NCBI GenBank assembly: GCA_037975125.1
Contig: JAJQOW010000014.1
Coordinates: 19,919,484-19,983,483, forward strand
From: Latrodectus hesperus
Taxonomy: Eukaryota > Arthropoda > Arachnida > Araneae > Theridiidae
Length of the DNA: 64,000 bases
Direction: 5' to 3'
The stretch's first letter is position 1. Each line of letters begins with the position of its first letter. The notes beneath the pieces were generated by a model that did no database searches, was not told the origin of the DNA, and saw only the letters and a program-made list of their open reading frames with translations. Shown here one piece after another: positions 11,701 to 19,565 of the stretch. A program made the position numbers and the translations under genes.

Positions 11701-11770
11701 TTCGTTATCAACAACTGCCAATTGTGTAAATAACGTCCAATCTGCCCGACTGTACACGTAAGTAGGTAAG
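8761..11770 (-). pseudogene. Element E ORF2, RT-RNase H part, split by element F
   Basis: The frame is open from LPTYVYSRADWT at 11770 to the stop at 8761. It covers the linker (PWWNKEC), RT (SPGPDGIS, FFDIEKAYD, GVPQGS, FVDD), RNase H (VFTDGSK, FTAEATA, YTDSMS, SHVGLDGNERAD) and the C-terminal knuckle CETCDEPYTVHHILISC. The polymerase box is FVDD here, against YVDD in most copies. The N-terminal endonuclease part lies on the other side of the F insertion (17398-17555) and is itself 5'-truncated. Reading the frame across the junction into F's tail gives an artificial N-terminus of tail-derived residues, which I do not count. Confidence 0.88.
11758..11770. repeat. Target-site duplication of element F, left copy
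   Basis: GTAAGTAGGTAAG occurs here just before F's TTGG tail and again at 17398-17410 just after F's 5' end. It belongs to E's ORF2 (codons for LPTY). A perfect 13-bp match shows that F inserted into E by target-primed reverse transcription. Confidence 0.95.
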
Positions 11771-12046
11771 TTGGTTGGTTGGTTGGTTGGTTGGGTTTTA
11801 TGGCGCAAGGTCCAGAATCGGACATGCTGCGCCAAGAAATAAGTTTTGAAGAAGATATTTAATTTTTTTTTTTAATTTATTGTTATTTTATTTTATTTAT
11901 TCACTTATTTACTTTTTTTGGAAACCCAAGCAACATTAAAATTATAAAAAACAAAAATAAGTGTATATATATCATATTAAAATCCAATTATAAAATATAA
12001 ATGGTAAAACAAAATTATATATACATTTAAAATTTAAAATTGTAAA
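11771..12046 (-). other. Element F 3' UTR
   Basis: AT-rich 3' UTR ending on the minus strand in the conserved hairpin and (CCAA)n tail. The hairpin reads GGCGCAGCATGTCC, loop, then GGACCTTGCGCC. In this family group a 3' structure is probably the RT's template recognition site (inference). The conserved CCCAAGCAACATTAAAAT block is at about 11922-11942. Confidence 0.8.
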
Positions 12047-15000
12047 TTAAATATAATATAAAAAACCTATTGCCCTCAAAAAGGCAAATAAGTTCCCGTG
12101 GGGCGGCTCCCCCAGCAAATCAAATAAGTTTAAGATATCACATTTAAAAAAGAGTAAACGATATTGGTTAAAATATTTGCATGAAATTAAAATATGATAA
12201 ACAGTGAATGGTTCATCACACGTTTCACACCAAGGATTTAATTCACTTAGAAACAAATGTCTATGTGTGAAACGTGTGTGTCCGATACGAAGGCGGGTTA
12301 ATCTTACATCAGCACTTCGTATCGGTAAAACTGTTAATGAGGTGATGTATGGAAATATGGCACGCAATTTATTACTGACCTGCATGTTCCATGACTCCTG
12401 CCAAAGAGAATGGATTAATATTTTAACATTTTTTCTCACGTCAGACAAAGGAACTGATGGAAGACACGGGCCAGATGCAGATTTAGCAGCTGCATCAGCC
12501 CTCTCATTGCCATCGAGACCTACATGACTTGGGATCCAGCAGAAAATTATTTCATATCCCTTGCCAGCAAGGGAATCTAATGCTCGGAAAATTCTAGACA
12601 CAACAGGATGACAATCAAAACTACTGTTCCGCAAAGCTTCCAACACACTCAAACTGTCAGTGTACACACAGTATTTAAAATTATCACATGTATTCATCTG
12701 CTGAAGAGCTTGGTAAATAGCACTTGCTTCAGCAGAGAAGATGGAACAGGATGGATGGAGGCTGTAGCTAAGTGTTTTGTTCTCAATAACTACAGCACAA
12801 CCAACATGTCCTGTAGATTTTGAACCATCAGTGAAAACTGGTGTATACGTGGTATACTGACAGCGATGTGAGGCATATAGCTGCTGGAAAACAGTAGTTG
12901 CTGTGTCTGATTTTCTAAAACGAGCAAAAGGATTGATGATTTTAATCTGTGGATCGTACCAAGGTGGGTGTAGAAGAAGGTCCGTTTTATCAAAACGGAC
13001 ATCACATAGGTCTGAATATAATAAGTTGGACTTTGTCCGAGTGAGAAAAGGTGGAATGCTGTATGAGCGTGCGTCATACAGCCTTATTAATGCAGGAGTA
13101 GCAGTCATGGATCTTAATGGATGATGAGGGTCAGCCATAATTTTTGCATAATAATTGAGAGACAGCTGCATTCGTCTCAGGTCTAAAGGCAGTTGTTCGC
13201 AAATCGCATATAGACTCTGGACGGGTGATGTGCGGAATGCGCCTGAGCATATTCTCAAAGCAGAGTGATGTATTGTATCCAATCTGCGTAGAACGGAAGA
13301 CCTAGCAGATCCATACACAGCACACCCATAGTCAATACGAGATAAAATTAATGATTGGTAGACACGAAGTAGTGCCATGCGATCAGCACCCCAAGATGTA
13401 TTAGAAAGCACCTTGAGGATATTAAGCGATCGCTCGCACTTCTTCCGCAAATGAAGAACATGCGGAAGAAAATTTAACTTCCGGTCAAAAGTTATTCCCA
13501 GAAATTTTATCTCGTTGACAACAGGGATAGGTGTATTATTTATGCAGATTGTAGGATCATTATGTAGGCTGGTCTTCTTGCAAAAATGGATACAATTACT
13601 CTTACTAGGAGATAATGTGTGGCCATTCTCAGCACACCATGCAGCAAGTTTGTTAACAGTTGTTTGTAGTTGTCTCTCAATTAAACGCATGTTAGAACCC
13701 TCACATGAAATTTGCAGGTCATCAACATAAAGCGTGCCATATACAGGAGGTGAAATTTGATGAAGGATGCAACTTATGTACAAGTTAAAAAGTGTGACAC
13801 TTAAAATAGAGCCTTGGGGTACACCCTCGGCTTGAATAAAAGTATTGGAATATACTGTTCCAACACGTACTTTAAAAAAACGGGAGCGTAGAAAATTTTT
13901 TAGGAATATCGGAAGATTACCCCGAAAGCCAAAATCATATAATGTACGGAGAATTCCATATCGCCATGTACGGTCATATGCCTTCTCGATGTCAAAGAAA
14001 ATGGAAACCAGATGGTTCCTCCGCACAAAAGCGTTGCGGATTTGGGTTTCCAAGTAAGTAATATTGTCAAGAGTGGATCTTCCTTTACGGAAGCCACTCT
14101 GATTTACATGAATACATTTATTTATTTCTAAGACATATCCGAGACGGGCGTTGACCATACGTTCGAGAGTCTTACATAAGCAACTCGTCAGAGCTATTGG
14201 TCGATAACTCGAAGGAACAGAAGGATCCTTACCAGCCTTAAGGATTGGAATCACTATTGCTTCGCTCCAAGGTGATGGAAATGTGTTTTCTGTCCAGATC
14301 CTATTGAACAAAATTAATAAGTTCGATAGGGAATCTGGACTTAAATGACGAAGCATATTATAGCTGATTCCATCAGGTCCTGGACTGGTATTATTGGCCT
14401 GCTGTAATGCTCTCTTCAATTCCAACATCCGAAATTCACAGTTGTAAGGCAAAGCTTGTCCATGGTTGAAACGAATTTGTGTTCGCTCAGCACGACTCTT
14501 TGTCCTTAAGAACGAAGGACTATAAGAGTCTGTGCTTGAGACACTAGCAAAGGTCTCACCAAGGACGTTAGCGATGTCCTTTGGAGAAGAGTACACAGCA
14601 GCTCCGGAATTTAAGATTGGAATAGACAATTCCCTATATACTCCATTGGCTGCTTTTACTTTTCTCCATAACTGTTTACTGGATGTGGAAGAAGTAATTG
14701 AGGATACATAGCGAGACCAGGATTCCTTCTGACTTCGGCGACGAGTTCTGCGAGCTAATGCTTTTGCTCTCTTAAAGGCGATAAGATTCTCCGTTGTGGG
14801 GTATCTTCTAAATAACCCCCATAACTTCCTCTGTTTCTTATAGGTTTTTTGACATTCATCATTCCACCATGGTTTGCAACGCCTGTGTGGTATACGGGAA
14901 CTCTTAGGTATTGAAGAATCAGCTGCATTAGTAATTGTTTCGGTGACTTTACATACGGCATCATCAATATTTTCGATCATAACCATTTCGTTGTCAATAA

Positions 15001-15727
15001 CTGCCAATTGTGTAAATAACGTCCAATCTGCCCGACTGTACACGTAAGTAGGTAGACGCTGTTCTACACTACTACCTCCAGTCTGGGAGATGACGAGAGG
15101 AAAATGATCGCTGTTGTGCAGATCATTTCCTACTATTAGATTTAACAATGGCAGAAGAGATGGTGAACAAATGGCCAGATCGAGAGAATGAAATGTTCTT
15201 GTGGGTACATGGAAATAAGTCTTCTCGTCGGTATTAAGCAGACAGAGACTGTTATCTGAAATAAATCGCTCTATCTGCAGACCGCGAGAATTAGTATTAT
15301 CACTTCCCCACAAAGAACTATGGCCGTTAAAGTCACCTAACAGTAGAAATGGTGTTGGCAGCTGTTCTATTAATGTATCGAGTTCCTCTTGGCGGATGAC
15401 ATCGTGTGGTGGTAAATATAAACTACAGACTGTCAACAAACATGATGTGTGAATTCTCACAGCAACAGCCTGTAGAGTAGTATTCAATGGATGGGCAGTG
15501 CTGGGAAATGTATTAGATGTTAATATACAAACACCTCCAGACACTGCACCATCATCACCACAGTCTTTTCTAAAGCTTTTAAACCCACGCATGGAAAAGT
15601 TATTGCTGGACTTCAGGAATGTTTCCTGAAGTGCAATGCATGCGGGGTTGTAGGCTGAAATTATAGACTTGATGTCATCATGATGTGAACGCAAACCATG
15701 GCAGTTCCAAGAAACAAAGGAAGTTAT
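12047..15727 (-). CDS. Element F ORF2, endonuclease-RT-RNase H polyprotein
   Basis: An open frame of 1226 codons counted from the AUA at 15727, the first codon after an in-frame stop. The endonuclease needs this start, since its essential Asn sits in SWNCHG (Asn8); the next in-frame Met would delete it. Order: endonuclease 1-210 (Glu35 in LQETF, Asp132/Asn134 in GDFN, SDH about 206-208); PWW linker about 285; RT with SPGPDGIS near 450, Asp579 in FFDIEKAYD, GVPQGS near 635 and YVDD at 667-670; RNase H with Asp967, Glu1000, Asp1024, His1068 and Asp1078; C-terminal knuckle C-x2-C-x7-H-x4-C at 1167-1183. All active-site residues are present. It nicks target DNA, copies element RNA in place and removes RNA. 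Related entries are often named RNA-directed DNA polymerase from mobile element jockey, although the RNase H points to the I group. Confidence 0.92.
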   Translation of the reverse strand: MTSFVSWNCHGLRSHHDDIKSIISAYNPACIALQETFLKSSNNFSMRGFKSFRKDCGDDGAVSGGVCILTSNTFPSTAHPLNTTLQAVAVRIHTSCLLTVCSLYLPPHDVIRQEELDTLIEQLPTPFLLLGDFNGHSSLWGSDNTNSRGLQIERFISDNSLCLLNTDEKTYFHVPTRTFHSLDLAICSPSLLPLLNLIVGNDLHNSDHFPLVISQTGGSSVEQRLPTYVYSRADWTLFTQLAVIDNEMVMIENIDDAVCKVTETITNAADSSIPKSSRIPHRRCKPWWNDECQKTYKKQRKLWGLFRRYPTTENLIAFKRAKALARRTRRRSQKESWSRYVSSITSSTSSKQLWRKVKAANGVYRELSIPILNSGAAVYSSPKDIANVLGETFASVSSTDSYSPSFLRTKSRAERTQIRFNHGQALPYNCEFRMLELKRALQQANNTSPGPDGISYNMLRHLSPDSLSNLLILFNRIWTENTFPSPWSEAIVIPILKAGKDPSVPSSYRPIALTSCLCKTLERMVNARLGYVLEINKCIHVNQSGFRKGRSTLDNITYLETQIRNAFVRRNHLVSIFFDIEKAYDRTWRYGILRTLYDFGFRGNLPIFLKNFLRSRFFKVRVGTVYSNTFIQAEGVPQGSILSVTLFNLYISCILHQISPPVYGTLYVDDLQISCEGSNMRLIERQLQTTVNKLAAWCAENGHTLSPSKSNCIHFCKKTSLHNDPTICINNTPIPVVNEIKFLGITFDRKLNFLPHVLHLRKKCERSLNILKVLSNTSWGADRMALLRVYQSLILSRIDYGCAVYGSARSSVLRRLDTIHHSALRICSGAFRTSPVQSLYAICEQLPLDLRRMQLSLNYYAKIMADPHHPLRSMTATPALIRLYDARSYSIPPFLTRTKSNLLYSDLCDVRFDKTDLLLHPPWYDPQIKIINPFARFRKSDTATTVFQQLYASHRCQYTTYTPVFTDGSKSTGHVGCAVVIENKTLSYSLHPSCSIFSAEASAIYQALQQMNTCDNFKYCVYTDSLSVLEALRNSSFDCHPVVSRIFRALDSLAGKGYEIIFCWIPSHVGLDGNERADAAAKSASGPCLPSVPLSDVRKNVKILIHSLWQESWNMQVSNKLRAIFPYITSLTVLPIRSADVRLTRLRIGHTRFTHRHLFLSELNPWCETCDEPFTVYHILISCKYFNQYRLLFFKCDILNLFDLLGEPPHGNLFAFLRAIGFLYYI

Positions 15728-16863
15728 TTTTTAATTTGAAAAGCTCCTTTCCCGGAGCTGGAAGGCAGGTCATCCGACATCTCCTCGAGCGAGAAGTCTT
15801 CGTCCGAGGGATGCAGGGAAACAGCGTCAGCCTCCAGGGACAAGGCTCTACGGGTGGATATGGAGGGTCGATTTGAACCCTCCTTTGCAGATTTTAATTT
15901 ATATGCCTTCGTGATTCTTGACTTAGTCGTAGGAGCTTTTCTTTTACTTATTGAAGTAGATGTTGATTTTGGCTTTGATGTTGATGTTTGAGGTAATCTA
16001 ACAAGGGGGAGTGATACAGGTTCTGTTTGTGTACATATCGATCTGGTGACTTTTTTTGTAACGGTTGCATAGCTTAACCCAGGCTTTGGACTACGTGAGG
16101 TAACTTGACGTCGAGCCTCAGGGTATGTACAATTTGTAGTAACTTTTAACGTGGTGATTTCCTTCTCAAATGCCCACTGTGGACAACTTCGAGAGTAGGA
16201 GGGATGGTCTCCTTTACAATTGACACATTTCTCCTTCGCTGTGCAGGTCGAACTATCGTGGCCAACTTCAGCGCAACGTGCGCAAGTAAGTTGGCCCCTG
16301 CAAGCGTTTCTCGAATGTCCAAATCGTTGGCATTGGAAGCATCGCAGCGGATTTGGAATATATGGCCGGACGGGTAAATTCAGATAAGCAGCTTTAATGT
16401 GCTGTGGAAGGTCTGGGGACGCAAAAGTCAGAATGAGATGTTTGGTATCAATAAACTTCCCATCTCTTCTGACTGTAATACGTCTAACTTCACAGACCTT
16501 CTGATTATTTAGATTTTCAAGAATTTCATCCGTCGGCGTATTCAACAAATCTTTTGCGGATATAACACCACGAGAAAAATTTAAACTCCCATGAGGTGAC
16601 ACAGTTACCTCTAAACTTCCTAACAATTTCATGTTGGACAGTTGATTAGCCTGAGTTGCATTTGCAACCTCAATCATCAAGTCTCCAGATCTCAATTTTC
16701 GTACACTTTTAACTTCCCCTATATTACCCGATATTCCTTTTTCAATTAGGAAGGGGGATACCTTTTCAAAGGTTCCCTCCTTCCTTTTAATAACAAAGTA
16801 TTTTGCATTGGATTTATCAATCTGTTGCTCCCGCGGGAGAGATGAAAAATTTGATTTCTCCAT
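15724..16863 (-). CDS. Element F ORF1, Gag-like RNA-binding protein
   Basis: An intact 379-residue protein starting at ATG (MEKSNFSSLPREQQ). Residues 20-90 look RRM-like (SVRKLRSGDLMIEV at 53-66). Knuckles are at C175-C188, C194-C207 and C213-C227; the first two are C-x2-C-x4-H-x4-C and the third is C-x2-C-x3-H-x6-C. Residues 240-335 are basic and Ser/Thr-rich and the C-terminus is acidic. It should bind element RNA and form the transposition particle. The TAA stop overlaps ORF2's AUA (AAUAAC), which suggests coupled translation. F's ORF1 is a subfamily distinct from C/H/K and from I/L/N. Confidence 0.92.
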   Translation of the reverse strand: MEKSNFSSLPREQQIDKSNAKYFVIKRKEGTFEKVSPFLIEKGISGNIGEVKSVRKLRSGDLMIEVANATQANQLSNMKLLGSLEVTVSPHGSLNFSRGVISAKDLLNTPTDEILENLNNQKVCEVRRITVRRDGKFIDTKHLILTFASPDLPQHIKAAYLNLPVRPYIPNPLRCFQCQRFGHSRNACRGQLTCARCAEVGHDSSTCTAKEKCVNCKGDHPSYSRSCPQWAFEKEITTLKVTTNCTYPEARRQVTSRSPKPGLSYATVTKKVTRSICTQTEPVSLPLVRLPQTSTSKPKSTSTSISKRKAPTTKSRITKAYKLKSAKEGSNRPSISTRRALSLEADAVSLHPSDEDFSLEEMSDDLPSSSGKGAFQIKK

Positions 16864-17397
16864 AAATATAAAATAAAATTTCGGGACCTGACCGCACCAC
16901 CCACCACCGAGTCCAACAAGGGGATGCAGACCAGCTGCACCAGTGCTAGCCAGGTCCTATACGCTCACAGTACATCCCTGAAGTGGCCTCCACCCTTAAC
17001 GAGTCACCCAGTAGATGTACCGATCGCTTGATCCATAAAGCCGATTGATGTGCTGAGGACCACAACACACCTCCCGTTTACCTGAAGCAGAGGCCAAAGC
17101 AATGTGTTGGTCTCTGGAGGCCTCAATTACCAGGATCCTCCTTTCCAGGGACACGGGTCTCCACGCACGGCAAACACGTGGGTGATTTAGTCCCCAAGAG
17201 GAGCTAATAGCAACAGAGCGGCGAAAGCTACTCAAGGGGAGCCCTCAACCTCTTGCGAGGCAACCACACTGAGGGAGAAGAGGAAGAAAAAGCAGAAGAG
17301 TAGAAGAGAGAGGAAAAGAAAGTAGAGGACAGATCACTGGGGTACCTCGGGATTGTGACACCCGTGTTTACCTAAAGAAGGTAAACCCCCTGAGGGG
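16864..17397 (-). promoter_or_regulatory. Element F 5' UTR with 5'-terminal hairpins
   Basis: On the minus strand it opens with CCCCCTCAGGGGG, a palindrome around TCA, followed at once by GTTTACC-7 nt-GGTAAAC and then CGGG-9 nt-CCCG. The remainder is highly conserved among copies. The likely content is the internal promoter and RNA structure; neither is proven by sequence. One terminal G is shared with the target-site duplication. Confidence 0.8.
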
Positions 17398-17410
17398 GTA
17401 AGTAGGTAAG
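17398..17410. repeat. Target-site duplication of element F, right copy
   Basis: Second copy of GTAAGTAGGTAAG, identical to 11758-11770. E's ORF2 resumes directly after it (codons for RQRLPTY). Confidence 0.95.
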
Positions 17411-17555
17411 CGTTGTCTTACACTACTACCTCCAGTCTGGGAGATGACGAGAGGAAAATGATCGCTGTTATGCAGATCATTTCCTACATTTAAATTTAAC
17501 AATGGCAGAAGAGATGGTGAACAAATGGCCAGATCGAGAGAATGAAATGTTCTTT
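17411..17555 (-). pseudogene. Element E ORF2, endonuclease fragment right of the F insertion
   Basis: Reading from 17555: RTFHSLDLAICSPSLL, then SDHFPLVISQTGGSS and RQRLPTY, which continue into the E frame at 11770 when F is removed. It is the C-terminal part of the endonuclease domain. Upstream of RTFHSL the homology ends abruptly at about 17555 and host array sequence follows, so E is a 5'-truncated insertion into the array. Confidence 0.88.
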
Positions 17556-17655
17556 TCAATATAATAACGTTCTTTTGTGTTCAATGAGTTTTTTTTTTTT
17601 AAATTTAAATGTTAATGAAAATTTAAAAAAAGTGAATTTTTCAATATATTTATAG

Positions 17656-17792
17656 GCAGAGTTACACTGCCTGGTCAACAGAGCAAGAAAATTAGGAAAA
17701 CCGAGGTCGATAAGCTGACTGATTCAAGTTTTCTTGGTGTCGGTGTGGATCCCTACAGTTTACTTCCTCTTCCATCACTGAGGGAGAAATGA
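17656..17792 (+). CDS. Candidate terminal exon (RVTLPGQQSKKIRKTEV type), copy in the partial first unit
   Basis: A TTTATAG acceptor is followed in phase 1 by GRVTLPGQQSKKIRKTEV, DKLTDSSFLGVGVDPYS and LLPLPSLREK, then TGA; about 45 residues. The function is unknown. The basic stretch followed by TEV is shared with the other terminal exons of the array. Its upstream intron resembles that of the third repeat in the later units, while its exon matches the first repeat, so the number and identity of repeats differ between units. The piece lies next to the truncated element E. Exon status is inferred from the open frame and splice signals, without transcript evidence. Confidence 0.45.
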
Positions 17793-18234
17793 CCATTCAA
17801 ATCTTTGAAAATGAATAACGTTCTTTTGTGTTCAATGAGTTTTCATTTTTTTATTTTTGTTTTTAGATTTAAATGTTAATGAAATAATAATATCTATAAT
17901 TTTTTGATAATAATATATATAATTTTTGCTTCTTTTATTTAAAAATACAGCAAAATCACCACTGTGATGGTGTTACTACTTATTCATTTTTTCTTACACA
18001 CCATGCATTTTACAGTGAAGGATTTCAATGACATAGCAAATTTTTAAAATGCACTAATTACATATAAGTTTCAGTTGCTTTTAATAAGTCCAAACTTACG
18101 GTTTCATTAAAGAAAATAAATAACTAAAAACGTTTTATGTAAATAAAGCAAGATTTTACAAAGTAGTAAAATTATATTAGAAATTAAAAAAATGAAATTC
18201 TAAATTATATATTTTTATCATCACTATCTTTCAG

Positions 18235-18698
18235 ATGATCCTCATTAAGAAACTGTTCAGCCCCTGAAACAAAAGCGTTTAGGAGGAAAAAGAGGAGCGA
18301 GCTCGAACTTCTTAAAGTGGGCTTGCCTTCCTTTTTACAAACTGAAATATCATTACCATCTTCCCCAGCCAGCAGTCCCCCAGCAACACCACAGGCCCCA
18401 ATTAGGCAACAATTTAGGACAGCTCAAAGCGGAAAGAGAGAACGTCCCAGAAAACAACCTCTCAACTGTTTAAGAGACAACCTGGGCAGATTTGCAAAAG
18501 GTAAGTTTCTATTTTGATTAGTTGAATTTCTAAACTGATTGTAGGATATATTTGTAATATATGATTTTTAAAAAAAAATCTTTACAAACATTTTCAGACA
18601 AGAGCAAATTACGTCTGCCACCACGCCCAAAAATAAGAGCAAGAAGAAATGAGTTACAGCTGCTAAAGGCAGGGCTGCCTATTTTCTTTCTGTCATAA
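18235..18698 (+). CDS. Two-exon candidate module, array copy 1 (Ser/Pro, AT-hook-like exon plus terminal exon)
   Basis: Exon 1 follows a TTTCAG acceptor and ends at 18500 with AAAAG before GTAAGT. Exon 2 starts after TTTTCAG at 18598 and ends with TAA at 18698. The joined product contains FRRKKRSELELLKVGLP, a Pro/Ser linker, KRERPRKQPLNCLRDNLGRF and, after the phase-1 junction, KLRLPPRPKIRARRNELQLL then KAGLPIFFLS. ERPRKQP resembles an AT-hook, suggesting DNA binding (inference). The Ser-Glu-Leu-Glu-Leu-Leu motif recurs in both exons, so the protein is built of repeated modules. The first codons of exon 1 contain a stop in every phase if the acceptor at 18234 is used; a slightly downstream AG may be the real one. 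I do not recognise the family. Confidence 0.45.
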
Positions 18699-18859
18699 TT
18701 TAATCAAATTTTAATTTAATCAAATATCAAGTAACGAAGTTTATTATTCAAATCTAAGAATAAAAAATGTAATGAATCAGCACTAAAAACAACCTGATAA
18801 GGACTTAAATTAAAAGTCATAGTAAGAAAAGTAAAAAATAAAATATTGTCTAAAATTTT

Positions 18860-19171
18860 ATGCAATTTATATTTCATTCAAGCTCACATTCATATGAAAC
18901 AAAACAAAAATTATCTAGAAAAATAAATTGCAAGACTAACGAGAATTATAAACAGACCTGTAAAGTTTCCACAAACAGCAAAAGACTTCAGTTATCGTTC
19001 ACAAAATTAATACACTTGAAACATTCAGTGGGCCACTCTTTATGTGTTTTCAAAGCCAGTGTCTTTCACAAAATGTTCCAGATCCAAGGAGCTTTAAAAC
19101 TTAAAAAAATCTATCTTATTAAAAGGAATGATCTATTAATCATTCATATAATGTTAATAGGAAAATTATAG
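18860..19171 (+). other. Short open frame of unknown meaning, repeated in each array unit
   Basis: An ATG-started frame of 103 codons that recurs unchanged at 34351 and 38610. It is Lys- and Ser-rich and I recognise no domain. Since array copies are nearly identical overall, conservation says nothing about selection. It may be chance in AT-rich DNA. Confidence 0.15.
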
Positions 19172-19290
19172 GGTATCAACACCAAAAGTTCTTGCTCAAA
19201 ATTCTAAGCTTAAGAATTAATGCATCAAGCCGCAAAATGTGCTACGTGTTAAATGACTGAATGTAACGTAAAGCTAATAATAGTTTCACA

Positions 19291-19304
19291 AATTCAGGTC
19301 GAGA
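19291..19304. repeat. Target-site duplication of element H, left copy
   Basis: AATTCAGGTCGAGA precedes H's TTGG tail and recurs at 30524-30537 after H's 5' end. The empty site is seen uninterrupted in the next array units near 34781-34794 and 39040-39053. Confidence 0.96.
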
Positions 19305-19565
19305 TTGGTTGGTTGGTTGGTTGGGTTTTATGGCGCAAGGTCCAAAGTTGGACATGCTGCGCCAAGAATAGTGTTTTCGTAGAATATATTTTTATTATAC
19401 TATATACTTTTTTAATTTTGTTTATAAATATATATTTAATTTAAAAACCCAAGCAACATTAAAATTTTAAAACACAAAAATAAGTGTATAAAATATTTTA
19501 AAATCCATACATAATAGTAAAATATAAAATAAATGTATATAAATTCTAAAATGAATAAATATAAA

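Larger units (their letters stand above)
11771..17397 (-). mobile_element. Element F, complete I-group non-LTR retrotransposon
   Basis: A full-length copy of 5627 bp, bounded by a perfect 13-bp target-site duplication. From 5' to 3' on the minus strand it holds a 534-bp 5' UTR, ORF1, an overlapping ORF2 and a 276-bp 3' UTR with hairpin and five CCAA units. Both frames are open and the catalytic residues are present, so it could be an active or very recently active copy. It lies inside element E. Confidence 0.93.

Noticed and set aside
11758..11835. Fusion of F's tail-derived residues to E ORF2 as a new N-terminus
   Set aside because: The apparent start is TTG within F's 3' hairpin, and the continuity is a by-product of the insertion.
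17340..17397. HDV-like ribozyme at the 5' end, as in some R2 and L1Tc elements
   Set aside because: The terminal nucleotides pair locally in a short hairpin, and I could not lay out the nested double pseudoknot. Structure prediction on an alignment would be needed.
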